From NCBI RefSeq assembly GCF_004123835.1, contig NZ_MZMU01000024.1, forward strand, positions 248,001 through 312,000: a stretch of DNA of 64,000 nucleotides, written 5' to 3'. Shown here piece after piece: positions 33,563 through 42,238 of the stretch. Position numbers and translations under genes: made by a program. How positions within the stretch are numbered: position 1 is the first letter of the stretch; each line of letters opens with the position of its first letter. Origin of the DNA: Rhizobium leguminosarum (lineage in GTDB: Bacteria > Pseudomonadota > Alphaproteobacteria > Rhizobiales > Rhizobiaceae). The notes under the pieces were generated by a model, which saw only the letters and a list, made by a program, of their open reading frames with translations, was not told where the DNA came from and searched no databases.

Positions 33563-36500
33563 TTACTTCTTCATCTGCTCCTTGAGAGCTGCAAGCTTGG
33601 CAAAGGGCGAATCCGGATCGATCGGCTTCTCCTTGCGCGGCGGCTTGGCCTCGAAGCGCAACGGCTGCGAGCCGCCACGATTGTTGTTGCGGTCGTTGCG
33701 GTCGTTACGCTCGCCGCGATCCTTGCGATCGCCACGGTCCTGCCGGTCGCCGCGCGGCTGGTCGCCCCGTGGTTGGTTGTTGCGGTCGCCTCTTGCCTGC
33801 TGCGGCCGGCCACCATCGCGACCGCCGCCTTCCTTGCCACGATTCTGGCGATTGTTGTCGCGGCCGTCGCCGCCGCGATTGCCCTCGCCGCCTTCACCGC
33901 CGCCCGGCCGGCGATTGCGGTCGCCGCGCTCCTGGTTTTGACCGCGCTGCTCGCCCTGGCCGCCACGGCGTTCGCCATGTCCGCCGCGCCCCTGGCGCTG
34001 ATTGTCGTTGCGACCGCCAAGACGCCACAGAAGAACCGGCTTCGGTTCCGTCGGCTCGCCGGCGTCCCCAGGAGCAGATCCTGCTTCTCCGGAAGCCGAT
34101 ACCGCTTCCACAGGAGCGGAGGTTTCCCCGGAAGCAGAGGCTTCCGCCGGAGCGGATGCCTCGATCGCCTCGGCCGGAGCGGGGCTTTCAACCGCTTCCG
34201 TCACCGGCGCGTCGGCAACCGCCGAAGCCGCCTCGGTTGCGGATGGCTCGGCAGCAGTCTCTTCCGCGGCGCCATCGGCATCGTCGTGATCGGCCTTCTC
34301 GGCTGTCTCTTCCGCAGGCGTTTGCGCGCTGGCGGCAGGCACTGAGGCCGCATCCTGCGCCGCAAGATGGACCGATGCCTCTTCCGCCTTCACGGCATCG
34401 GCGCGATAGCCGAGACCCTTGAGGATTTCTTCCATGTCCTCGAGCGTCGCACCGAGGATCGACAGCATCGCCGTCGTCGTCGTGAACCGGCGGCCATCAT
34501 AGGCGCCCTCCGGACGGTTGTTCTGACCGGGCTTCCATTGCAGCAGCGGACGGATGATATCGGCAAGCCGTTCCAGGATGTCGATGCGCACGGCGCGCTT
34601 GCCGAGGAAACGGAAGCCGGCGAGTTTGTAGAACATCCGCTCGAAGCTCGGATCGGTGACGACGGAGGTGCGGCCGGCGGCGAGCACAGGAATGAGATCG
34701 CCGTAGCCCGGCTTGTCGAGACCGTCGTTCTTCAGCGCCCAGAGCAGTGTGATGAGCTCGGCCGGCGCCGGTTTCAGAAGTGCGGGAACGAAGATATGAT
34801 AGGCGCCGAAACGCACGCCGTAGCGGCGCATGGAGGCACGGGCCTCCTGGTCCAGCGACTTCACCTCCTCGGTCACGTCGCGGCGGAACAGCACCCCGAC
34901 ATTCTCGACGAGCTGGAAGGCAAGCCCCTTGGCGAGACCCTGCAGGTCCTCGGCGCGCGACAGGTCGTCGAGCGGCTTCAGCACCGTGCTGATATGATGA
35001 TTGACGAAGCGCTCGATGCGGGCGGCAACATGGTCGCGGGCATTGCCCGTCAACTGCTCGTCGGCGAGCAGGATCACGCGCGGACGCATGATATGATCGC
35101 TGCCCGAAAGCCGCGCCACCGGATCGCCCAGCCAACGGATCAGCCCATCCGAACCGATCACCAGATCGCTGTTGCCGGCGGCATGCATCCGGGCCGCGCG
35201 GGCTTCGAACTCGAGCCCGAGCGCCTTCTGCGACGCAGCCTGAACCGCCTTGGCATCCGGCCCGTCCGTTCCCGCCACCGGCGTGAAACGGAATCCGCTC
35301 AACTGCCCTACATGATGTCCTTCAACGAAGACATCGCCATTCACACTGATTTCAGCTTCCAGCATCGCATTCTCTCTCAGGCGCTTCATGAGCACAGATG
35401 TCCTGCGATCAACAAAGCGTTTCGTCAACCTTTCATGTAACGCGTCGGACAATCGATCTTCGATTTCCCGCGTCTTTTCCTGCCAGTGTGTCGGATCGGC
35501 AAGCCAACCGGGCCGATTCGAAACGTAGGTCCAGGTCCTTATCTGCGCGATTCGCGCCGAAAGCGTGTCAATTTCGCCATCTGTTCGATCGGAGCGATGA
35601 ACCTGCTCCGCAAGAAACTGCTCATTCACCGTGCCATAGCGGACGAGATCGGAAAAGAGGGTCGAGATAAGATCAGCATGTTGTGCTGGGGTGATACGCC
35701 GATAGTCGGGAAGCGCGCAAGCCTCCCAAAGTTTTTCGACGCGCGCCGGCCTGTCGGCGAGATCGATGACCTCGGGATAACGCGAAAGCTGTTCCAGCGC
35801 CTGCTGGTCGACGGCAGGCAGCGCCCGCGTCAGCCCCGGCACGCGCGGTCCCGCCTCAAGGCTGGCGCGCAGCGATGCGATTGAGGAGAAGTCCATCTCG
35901 GTCGTGCGCCACTGCAAAACCTTGACGTTGTCGAACTCGTGTCCCTCGATGCGCTGCACCAGCTCCTCGTCGAAGGGCGAGACTTGGCCGGTGACGCCGA
36001 AGGTTCCGTCCCGCACGTGCCGTCCGGCGCGCCCGGCGACCTGGCCGAGTTCGCCCGGATTGAGATTGCGAAACTGGTAACCGTCGAATTTCCGGTCCTG
36101 GGCAAAGGCGACGTGATCGACATCGAGGTTGAGGCCCATGCCGATCGCATCGGTCGCCACCAGATATTCGACGTCGCCCGCCTGATAGAGCGCCACCTGC
36201 GCATTGCGGGTGCGCGGGCTGAGCGCGCCGAGCACGACCGCCGCGCCGCCGCGCTGCCGGCGGATCAGCTCGGCGATGGCATAGACCTCGTCGGCGGAGA
36301 AGGCGACGATGGCCGAGCGCTGCGGCAGCCGAGTGATCTTCTTCTGCCCGGCATAGAAAAGATGCGAAAGCCGCGGCCGCTCGACGATATTGATGCCGGG
36401 CAGGAGCTGCTGCAGGATCGGCCGCATCGTCGCCGCGCCGAGCAGCAGCGTTTCCTCGCGGCCGCGCAGATGCAGGATGCGGTCGGTGAAGATATGGCCG

Positions 36501-36835
36501 CGCTCGAGATCGCCGGCGAGCTGCACCTCGTCGATCGCGACGAAGGCGGCCCTGGTTTCGCGCGGCATCGCTTCGACGGTGCAGACGGAAAAACGCGCAT
36601 TGGGCGGCGAAATCTTTTCCTCGCCGGTGACCAGCGCCACATTCTGCACGCCGACCTTCTCGACCACCCGCGTATAGACCTCGCGCGCCAGCAGCCGGAG
36701 CGGCAAGCCGATCACGCCCGTCCCGTGCGCGACCATGCGCTCGATGGCATAATGGGTCTTGCCGGTATTGGTCGGCCCGAGCACCGCGGTCACACCGCGC
36801 CCACTCAGAATCATCGGCTGCGAAGTCAGAGTCAT
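33563..36835 (-). CDS. Suv3-like DEAx-box helicase with long disordered tail
   Basis: A 1090-residue SF2 helicase. N-terminal RecA domain: Walker A GPTNTGKTHYAIERM, DEVQ box in AIDEVQLAGD; second RecA domain with motif VI QVAGRAGRH. A Suv3-like C-terminal region follows to about residue 830. From about 830 to 930 the protein is rich in Ala and Glu, and from about 930 to 1065 it consists mostly of Arg, Gly, Asn, Asp and Gln (RGG-like repeats), ending in a conserved basic FAKLAALKEQMKK. It probably unwinds RNA in turnover or ribosome work. The ATG at 36835 was chosen; the open frame begins with TTG. Confidence 0.88.
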   Translation of the reverse strand: MTLTSQPMILSGRGVTAVLGPTNTGKTHYAIERMVAHGTGVIGLPLRLLAREVYTRVVEKVGVQNVALVTGEEKISPPNARFSVCTVEAMPRETRAAFVAIDEVQLAGDLERGHIFTDRILHLRGREETLLLGAATMRPILQQLLPGINIVERPRLSHLFYAGQKKITRLPQRSAIVAFSADEVYAIAELIRRQRGGAAVVLGALSPRTRNAQVALYQAGDVEYLVATDAIGMGLNLDVDHVAFAQDRKFDGYQFRNLNPGELGQVAGRAGRHVRDGTFGVTGQVSPFDEELVQRIEGHEFDNVKVLQWRTTEMDFSSIASLRASLEAGPRVPGLTRALPAVDQQALEQLSRYPEVIDLADRPARVEKLWEACALPDYRRITPAQHADLISTLFSDLVRYGTVNEQFLAEQVHRSDRTDGEIDTLSARIAQIRTWTYVSNRPGWLADPTHWQEKTREIEDRLSDALHERLTKRFVDRRTSVLMKRLRENAMLEAEISVNGDVFVEGHHVGQLSGFRFTPVAGTDGPDAKAVQAASQKALGLEFEARAARMHAAGNSDLVIGSDGLIRWLGDPVARLSGSDHIMRPRVILLADEQLTGNARDHVAARIERFVNHHISTVLKPLDDLSRAEDLQGLAKGLAFQLVENVGVLFRRDVTEEVKSLDQEARASMRRYGVRFGAYHIFVPALLKPAPAELITLLWALKNDGLDKPGYGDLIPVLAAGRTSVVTDPSFERMFYKLAGFRFLGKRAVRIDILERLADIIRPLLQWKPGQNNRPEGAYDGRRFTTTTAMLSILGATLEDMEEILKGLGYRADAVKAEEASVHLAAQDAASVPAASAQTPAEETAEKADHDDADGAAEETAAEPSATEAASAVADAPVTEAVESPAPAEAIEASAPAEASASGETSAPVEAVSASGEAGSAPGDAGEPTEPKPVLLWRLGGRNDNQRQGRGGHGERRGGQGEQRGQNQERGDRNRRPGGGEGGEGNRGGDGRDNNRQNRGKEGGGRDGGRPQQARGDRNNQPRGDQPRGDRQDRGDRKDRGERNDRNDRNNNRGGSQPLRFEAKPPRKEKPIDPDSPFAKLAALKEQMKK

Positions 36836-37003
36836 GGGTCCATGCAAATGAGGCGGGGTGGCCCCAGGAAAATCTCGGCTCCTCGATGGAAGCTGGACAA
36901 CACATGGACAGCTGCCGCCGCAAACGCAAGGGCAGATTTCAAAATGGCTCGGCGATTACGACCTCTGCGAGTCGCCCGGAACGCCCGAATTTCCGATTCG
37001 GAA

Positions 37004-37062
37004 CAGCGTGAGAACGAATCAGCGACGAATCGATGACTCACGCTGATTCAGCTTTTGTTCAC
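37004..37062. repeat. Hairpin unit 1 of a three-copy array
   Basis: Contains CAGCGTGAG (37004-37012) paired with CTCACGCTG (37037-37045), central GACGAATCG (37024-37032) and ends with TTTTGTTCAC. It can also fold GTGAgAAC with GTTCAC. Confidence 0.6.
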
Positions 37063-37212
37063 GGCTAAGTATTGATTTTGAATCACTTTTTCCCACTAGA
37101 TGCTGAATCGTCAGACTCTCTCCGGTTCGCATTTTCGCCGTTGCGAGTGACGGTCTTCGCCCGATTTTCAACAGGCAAAAATCCGCCCGAAATTAACCTC
37201 TCGACCAAAGCC

Positions 37213-37266
37213 TGAACGAATCGGAGACGAATCGCTCACTCCGTCGTTTTCGCCTTTCGTTCACGG
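37213..37266. repeat. Hairpin unit 2 of a three-copy array
   Basis: TGAACGAA (37213-37220) pairs with TTCGTTCA (37256-37263); inside, CGGAG pairs with CTCCG; centre GACGAATCG at 37226-37234. Distance to unit 1 centre is 202 bases. Confidence 0.65.
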
Positions 37267-37410
37267 CCACATCTGGTAGCGCTATCAGGCCCGGACACTA
37301 GACGCGGATCAGCGGCAGAGCCCTCGCGCCGCACCAACATTAATCTTTTGGGATCCGGATTCAGACAGCGTTAAGCCGGGGAGGCCAATTGTGGCGCGCC
37401 GATCAAAAAC

Positions 37411-37464
37411 GGAACGAATCGCTGACGAATCGGCGACATCGTGACTTTCTCGCTTTGTTCACCG
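37411..37464. repeat. Hairpin unit 3 of a three-copy array
   Basis: GGAACGAA at the left, TTTGTTCACC at the right, centre GACGAATCG at 37424-37432. Distance to unit 2 centre is 198 bases. The inner stem is weaker than in units 1 and 2. Confidence 0.55.
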
Positions 37465-37568
37465 CAACATATTGTATTTAAATGTCTTTTTAACCATAGC
37501 GGTAATTTTCCGAGGTGACGGAAATTAAACCGTGAATCAGGCTTCGTCACATTTCCAGAGCTTAACCG

Positions 37569-37593
37569 GGAACAAAAATCGCCAATGCGTGTT
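37569..37593 (+). promoter_or_regulatory. EcfG/RpoE2-type promoter of the DUF3309 gene
   Basis: GGAAC at 37569-37573, 18 bases, TT at 37592-37593, matching the general-stress consensus and lying 43 bases before the start codon. The -10 reads GTGTT rather than CGTT, so slightly weaker than the rpoH2 site. Confidence 0.65.
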
Positions 37594-37635
37594 TCTCGTC
37601 CATCCAAATTGCGGATGAAATGAAGGAAACACACC

Positions 37636-37791
37636 ATGCTTGGCACGATACTTCTTATTATCCTCATTCTGCTCTTGATCGGAGCCTTGCCGAATTGGGG
37701 TTACAGCCGTGGCTGGGGCTATGGACCTTCCGGCGGTTTGGGGCTAGTTCTCGTGATTATCATTATCCTTGTACTAATGGGCCGCATCTAA
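37636..37791 (+). CDS. DUF3309 small membrane protein
   Basis: A 51-residue protein with two hydrophobic segments (GTILLIILILLLIGALP and LGLVLVIIIILVLMGRI) separated by a glycine- and tryptophan-rich turn (NWGYSRGWGYGPSGG). This is the DUF3309 pattern, small inner-membrane proteins often linked to stress responses. AAGGAA lies before the ATG. It is followed after 27 bases by the glycine-zipper lipoprotein gene, so both probably share the general-stress promoter. Confidence 0.85.
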   Translation: MLGTILLIILILLLIGALPNWGYSRGWGYGPSGGLGLVLVIIIILVLMGRI

Positions 37792-37818
37792 AGGCCAACT
37801 AACCTGGGGAGTTACGAC

Positions 37819-38076
37819 ATGATGAAGAAGATTGTTCTTATTGGTGCGCTCGTCGGCGCCCTGGCATCCTGCACAGCGACCGAGCAAGGTACGGCGATCG
37901 GCGCCGGCACCGGTGCGGTCATTGGCGGTGCCGTCACCAACAGCTGGGGTGGTGCCGCCGTCGGCGCCGTTGCCGGCGGTTTGACCGGTGCTCTGATCGG
38001 CCAGTCGGTCGAACGCCGCGGCTACTGTGTCTATCGCGACCGCTACGGCCGCCGCTACGAGGCTCGTTGCCGCTGA
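37819..38076 (+). CDS. Glycine-zipper outer-membrane-type lipoprotein
   Basis: An 85-residue protein. The N-terminus MMKKIVLIGALVGALASC is a lipoprotein signal with the lipobox cysteine at residue 18. The middle part is a glycine zipper (GTAIGAGTGAVIGGAV, GGAAVGAVAGGLTGALIG), and the tail is basic and aromatic (YCVYRDRYGRRYEARCR). It resembles YMGG/SlyB-like envelope proteins that respond to stress. GGGGAG precedes the start. Confidence 0.88.
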   Translation: MMKKIVLIGALVGALASCTATEQGTAIGAGTGAVIGGAVTNSWGGAAVGAVAGGLTGALIGQSVERRGYCVYRDRYGRRYEARCR

Positions 38077-38100
38077 TCGGCAAAGCATATCGGACTCCCA

Positions 38101-38127
38101 ACGGGCGCTTCGGCGCCCGTTTTTTTG
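38101..38127 (+). terminator. Rho-independent terminator after the glycine-zipper gene
   Basis: ACGGGCGC-ttcg-GCGCCCGT followed by seven T. Confidence 0.93.
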
Positions 38128-38258
38128 CTCCGTCAACGAGACGTTGACAATCGGTTGCGAAAGTCAAATCTGGCGCCGTCAAACGGGCAGGCACATATTT
38201 CCTTCACGAGCGCAACGGAAAGGCAGAGCCGCCCAGCGCACCGGAAAGGAACACTTCC

Positions 38259-38417
38259 ATGATTCAGATTTTGCTGAATTCCCTCGTCGCCGTTCTCATC
38301 ACGTCGGCTTTCCTGACGACCGCGATATCAGCCCTCAGCACCGATGATCCTGCGCTGCGTAAAGTGCCGGCAAGAGTTCGGCCACAGCGACGTCCGAACA
38401 CAGACTGCCGCTCTTGA
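38259..38417 (+). CDS. Small hypothetical protein with hydrophobic N-terminus
   Basis: A 52-codon frame with AAAGGA eight bases before the ATG. The first 26 residues are a hydrophobic segment (MIQILLNSLVAVLITSAFLT), the rest is basic (RVRPQRRPNTDCRS). It could be a small membrane or exported protein. It lies between a terminator and a terminator-like hairpin, which fits a short single-gene transcript. I do not recognise a family; it may be spurious. Confidence 0.45.
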   Translation: MIQILLNSLVAVLITSAFLTTAISALSTDDPALRKVPARVRPQRRPNTDCRS

Positions 38418-38488
38418 TCTTCCCGAAAACGCACGACCACTTCGGCCACAAGATCGCCGCCGGCATCACCGAGAGACGTCGATAAACA

Positions 38489-38520
38489 GCAATGGCGCGT
38501 CCTGCCGGACGCGCCATTGC
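38489..38520. terminator. Bidirectional hairpin between the small ORF and phbB
   Basis: GCAATGGCGCGTCC-tgcc-GGACGCGCCATTGC, a perfect 14-base stem between convergent genes. The T-run is short on both strands. Confidence 0.7.
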
Positions 38521-38560
38521 TTTGAATCTAATCCGTACTGTCCACTCGAAGAAGCAATGT

Positions 38561-39286
38561 CTAGGCGAAGAACTGTCCGCCATTGGCCGTCAGCGTCGAA
38601 CCGGTGATGAAGCCGGCATCGTCGGAGACGAGGAAGGTGACGCAGCGCGCGATCTCTTCCGGTTCGCCGAGACGGCCGACGGGGATCTGCGGAATGATGC
38701 GTTCGTTGAGCACCTTCTCCGGCACGGCAAGCACCATTTCCGTTCCGATGTAACCGGGGCAAATGGCGTTGACGGTGATGTTTTTGTTCGCGCCTTCTTG
38801 AGCCAGCGCCTTGGTGAAGCCGAGATCGCCCGCCTTGGCCGCCGAATAGTTCACCTGGCCCATCTGGCCCTTCTGCCCGTTGATCGACGAGATATTGACG
38901 ATACGGCCGAAGCTGCGGTCGCGCATGCCGGTCCAGACCTGATGCGTCATGTTGAACAGGCCCGTGAGGTTGGTGTTGATCACCTCGTGCCATTGCTGCT
39001 GCGTCATCTTGTGGAACATCGCGTCGCGGGTGATGCCGGCATTGTTGACGAGGATTTCGACCGGCCCGATCTCGCTTTCGACCCTGGCAATTCCTTCACC
39101 GCAGGCGAGGTAATCCGAAACATCCCATTTGAACACCGGAACGCCGGTAACGTCGTGGAAGGCTTTGGCCTTTTCGTCGTTGCCGGCATAGTTGGCCGCG
39201 ACCCTGTATCCGGCATTTTTCAGTGCCATGGATATTGCCGCGCCGATGCCGCGTGTACCCCCGGTGACCACAGCCACTCTGCTCAT
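38561..39286 (-). CDS. phbB: Acetoacetyl-CoA reductase
   Basis: A 241-residue short-chain dehydrogenase. The NADPH motif is VTGGTRGIG, the NNAGI loop is present, and the catalytic Ser-Tyr-Lys triad is ISSINGQKGQMGQVNYSAAKAG. It reduces acetoacetyl-CoA to (R)-3-hydroxybutyryl-CoA for poly-3-hydroxybutyrate. The ATG at 39286 has GGGGAG upstream. It follows phbA on the same strand after a short gap. Confidence 0.95.
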   Translation of the reverse strand: MSRVAVVTGGTRGIGAAISMALKNAGYRVAANYAGNDEKAKAFHDVTGVPVFKWDVSDYLACGEGIARVESEIGPVEILVNNAGITRDAMFHKMTQQQWHEVINTNLTGLFNMTHQVWTGMRDRSFGRIVNISSINGQKGQMGQVNYSAAKAGDLGFTKALAQEGANKNITVNAICPGYIGTEMVLAVPEKVLNERIIPQIPVGRLGEPEEIARCVTFLVSDDAGFITGSTLTANGGQFFA

Positions 39287-39357
39287 GTTCCGCTCCCCTT
39301 TTGTTTTTCGCCCCACCGCGTGGCGGGATCTTCAATCAATCCTGGATCGTATGCTAT

Positions 39358-40539
39358 TTAAAGCGCTTCAAAGCACATGGCCACACCCATGCCACCCCCG
39401 ATGCAAAGCGTGGCGAGACCCTTCTTCGCGCCGCGGCGCTTCATTTCGAACAGCAGCGTGTTGAGAACGCGCGCACCCGAGGCGCCGATCGGATGGCCGA
39501 TCGCGATCGCTCCGCCATTGACGTTGACGATTGACGGATCCCACCCGAGATCCTTGGTGACGGCGCAGGCTTGCGCCGCGAAGGCCTCGTTGGCTTCGAC
39601 GAGATCAAGATCGTTCACCGACCAGCCGGCCTTCTCAAGCGCCTTGCGCGAAGCCGGGATCGGTCCGGTGCCCATGATCTGCGGATCGACACCCGCCGTT
39701 GCCCAGGAAACGATGCGGGCGAGCGGCTGGATGCCGCGCCGGACTGCCTCCGCTTCGCTCATCAGCACCGCCACAGCGGCACCATCGTTGAGGCCGGACG
39801 CGTTCGCGGCCGTGACCGTGCCGTCCTTGTCGAAGGCCGGGCGCAATTTCCCCATCGCCTCTATCGTCGCGCCGTGACGGATATATTCGTCAGTATCGAC
39901 CGTAACGTCGCCCTTACGTGTCTTGATGACGTAGGGGATGATCTCATCGACAAAGCGACCGGCTTTCTGCGCTGCCTCCGCCTTGTTCTGCGAGCTGACC
40001 GCGAACTGATCCTGGTCGTCGCGCGAAAGCTGCCACTGGCGCGCGACATTCTCGGCGGTGATGCCCATGTGGTAGCCGTGGAAGGCGTCGGTCAAGCCGT
40101 CCTTGATCATCGTGTCGATCATCTTCATGTCGCCCATCTTGACGCCGCCGCGTAAGTGCGCGGCATGCGGCGCCATCGACATGGATTCCTGGCCGCCGGC
40201 AACGATGATCTTGGCGTCGCCGGTGGCGATCTGCTGCATGCCGAGCGCGACCGCGCGCAGGCCCGAGCCGCAGAGCTGGTTGACGCCCCAGGCCGTCGCT
40301 TCCTGCGGAATGCCGGCCTTCATCGCAGCCTGGCGAGCCGGGTTCTGGCCCTCGCCGGCGGCAAGCACCTGGCCGAGGATCACCTCATCCACCTCGCCGG
40401 CATCGACGCCGGCGCGCTCGAGCGCGCCCTTGATGACGGCCGCCCCGAGCTCATGCGCGAGGACCGTCGCGAAAGCACCGTTGAAGGCGCCGACTGCTGT
40501 TCGCCCTGCGCTGGCGATGACGATGGATGGATTGCTCAT
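39358..40539 (-). CDS. phbA: Acetyl-CoA acetyltransferase (beta-ketothiolase)
   Basis: A 393-residue thiolase. The acylated cysteine is in NQLCGSGLRAVALG, the histidine in EAFAAQ...NVNGGAIAIGHPIGASG, and the second cysteine in LCIGGGMGVAM. It condenses two acetyl-CoA, the first step of PHB synthesis. The ATG at 40539 has GAGGAG upstream. phaR is divergent, with 238 bases between. Confidence 0.96.
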   Translation of the reverse strand: MSNPSIVIASAGRTAVGAFNGAFATVLAHELGAAVIKGALERAGVDAGEVDEVILGQVLAAGEGQNPARQAAMKAGIPQEATAWGVNQLCGSGLRAVALGMQQIATGDAKIIVAGGQESMSMAPHAAHLRGGVKMGDMKMIDTMIKDGLTDAFHGYHMGITAENVARQWQLSRDDQDQFAVSSQNKAEAAQKAGRFVDEIIPYVIKTRKGDVTVDTDEYIRHGATIEAMGKLRPAFDKDGTVTAANASGLNDGAAVAVLMSEAEAVRRGIQPLARIVSWATAGVDPQIMGTGPIPASRKALEKAGWSVNDLDLVEANEAFAAQACAVTKDLGWDPSIVNVNGGAIAIGHPIGASGARVLNTLLFEMKRRGAKKGLATLCIGGGMGVAMCFEAL

Positions 40540-40777
40540 GGGGACGCTCCTCGTTTTCGTCTCACTTACATAAGTGGAAACTGGCAAAGCTTGGAGCACA
40601 AGTCAAACGCGAAGACCGGCTGCCGTCATTTTTAGGCAAAGCCCGTCAAAGCCCGATTCATCTGCTCTGTTAAAGGTTTGCCGCATCGCACAAAGAGATT
40701 GTCACCGGCCTTCTTTTGCGTTTACAGTCTTAAATGGAGGAATATCCATAAATCAGACGGGGGTTCAGGAGACTGAT

Positions 40778-41350
40778 ATGGCGAAGCATGAGGGTCAGAT
40801 CGTTATCAAGAAATACGCCAATCGCCGCCTATACAACACGGGCACCAGCACCTACGTGACGCTGGAAGACCTGGCGGAGATGGTGAAGAAGGGCGAAGAA
40901 TTTACCGTACAAGATGCAAAAAGCGGAGATGACATCACCCATTCGGTGCTGACCCAGATCATCTTCGAACAGGAATCGAAGACCGGCAACACGCTGCTCC
41001 CGATTTCCTTCCTGCGCCAGCTCATCACCTATTACGGCGACCAGATGCAGATGGTCGTGCCGAGCTTTCTCGAACATTCGATGCGCTCCTTCACCGAACA
41101 ACAGGCCCAGATGCGCGAGCAGGTAAACCGCGCCTTCGGCGAAACGCCGCTCGGCAAGAACCTGCAGTTGCCGATGCAGATGGTCGAGGACCAGGTTCGC
41201 CGCAACACCGAGCTGTTTCAGCAGGCGATGCAGATGTTCTCGCCCTTCATGACGCCGCCTGCCAAGGAAAGCCGCAAGGCCGAGGCCAAGGATATCGATG
41301 AACTGAAGGAACAGCTCCGCGCCCTTCAGAACAAACTCGACAACCTATAA
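40778..41350 (+). CDS. phaR: PHB synthesis repressor PhaR
   Basis: A 190-residue PhaR/AniA-type regulator. The N-terminal DNA-binding domain is KKYANRRLYNTGTSTYVTLEDLAEMVKKGEEF, followed by the PHB accumulation regulatory domain (SHSVLTQIIFEQES-like part) and a C-terminal coiled coil (DIDELKEQLRALQNKLDNL). It senses PHB granules and controls phasin and carbon-flow genes. AGGAGA lies before the ATG at 40778. Divergence from phbAB fits a regulatory role. Confidence 0.95.
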   Translation: MAKHEGQIVIKKYANRRLYNTGTSTYVTLEDLAEMVKKGEEFTVQDAKSGDDITHSVLTQIIFEQESKTGNTLLPISFLRQLITYYGDQMQMVVPSFLEHSMRSFTEQQAQMREQVNRAFGETPLGKNLQLPMQMVEDQVRRNTELFQQAMQMFSPFMTPPAKESRKAEAKDIDELKEQLRALQNKLDNL

Positions 41351-41752
41351 TCCGATCGAGACATCCCGCCCGGCGCTCCGGATCGACACGGCAAAACCGC
41401 CGATGACATCGATCAGAGCGATCGTCATCAAAATGAAGAAGACCTGCGTCGCAGCATCCCGGACGAGCAAAAACTCGACCAGGAAGGCGATGAACACCAG
41501 CATCGACAGCATGTGGTTGACGAGATTGCCGGGACCGGTTCTGGTCGCTTTGAGGATTTCGAAGAACAGCACGACAAGTGCGATGACGATGAAAAGATCG
41601 CCGAGCGCCATGCTCCAGATCGCGCCCGAGATCATCGACAGCACGATGATATCATGTTGCAGTGCCGGAATGCCGCCATCGCCCATCAGGCCCAGCATTG
41701 CAAGATTGTAAAGAATAAACGGGATAATCATTAGGGGCATGGCGGCTATCAT
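41345..41752 (-). CDS. Small integral membrane protein
   Basis: A 135-residue protein with four predicted membrane helices: MPLMIIPFILYNLAML, AIWSMALGDLFIVIALVVLFFEIL, HMLSMLVFIAFLVEFLLV and VFFILMTIALIDVIGGFAV. The ATG at 41752 has GGGAG upstream. Its 3' end overlaps phaR by six bases in convergent orientation. It is a conserved hypothetical protein; no function is suggested by the sequence. Confidence 0.8.
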   Translation of the reverse strand: MIAAMPLMIIPFILYNLAMLGLMGDGGIPALQHDIIVLSMISGAIWSMALGDLFIVIALVVLFFEILKATRTGPGNLVNHMLSMLVFIAFLVEFLLVRDAATQVFFILMTIALIDVIGGFAVSIRSAGRDVSIGL

Positions 41753-41842
41753 CAGCAATCTCCCAGTGCATCATGGAAGAATACTGCCGCAAACCCGTGC
41801 CCCACCGCAAGTCATTGCAAATATTATATTGTCGAAATGCAA

Positions 41843-41865
41843 AAGGCCGGCATGACGCCGGCCTT
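41843..41865 (-). terminator. Terminator of rpmF
   Basis: AAGGCCGGC-gtcat-GCCGGCCTT on -, followed by TT and AT-rich sequence, about 30 bases after rpmF. Confidence 0.8.
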
Positions 41866-41897
41866 GAAACTTCGATCGGACAAGCCGGATCGGGAAA

Positions 41898-42083
41898 TTA
41901 TGCGCTTTCCTTCGGCGTCAGAACCTGGCGGCCGCGATACATACCGGTCTTCAGGTCGATATGATGCGGGCGGCGCAGTTCGCCGGAGTTCTTGTCTTCG
42001 ACGTAGGTCGGAGCCTTCAGGGCGTCTGCCGAACGGCGCATACCGCGCTTGGACGGGCTTGTTTTTCTCTTCGGTACAGCCAT
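41898..42083 (-). CDS. rpmF: 50S ribosomal protein L32
   Basis: A 61-residue L32: [20 protein letters not shown] start and [21 protein letters not shown] end. The four zinc cysteines of some L32 proteins are absent, as usual in alphaproteobacteria. Start at 42083 is the family standard. Confidence 0.97.
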
Positions 42084-42238
42084 TTCTCTTACTCCACTTG
42101 CGGGCAAAACATTCCCACGGCCAGACTGGCGGCCGAAACGGACATGTCGCGATTTCGGAATTTGGCGCGCTTATACATGCAAGGGGTGACCTTGACCAGT
42201 CCCCATGCGTATTTTTTGCGAAGCCGCCGATTCCGGGC

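Larger units (their letters stand above)
36836..37568. other. Long non-coding region with three spaced hairpins
   Basis: More than 700 bases without a gene between the divergent helicase and DUF3309 genes. It carries three related hairpin units at about 37008, 37213 and 37411. Base composition is more AT-rich than the genes. Details are in the repeat entries. Confidence 0.7.

Noticed and set aside
37371..37667. A 98-codon frame on - in the hairpin region
   Set aside because: It crosses the general-stress promoter and one hairpin unit and has no family resemblance.
38252..38277. A GGAAC-N18-TT match near the small ORF
   Set aside because: It runs over the start codon, so it would not produce a message with this start; probably chance.
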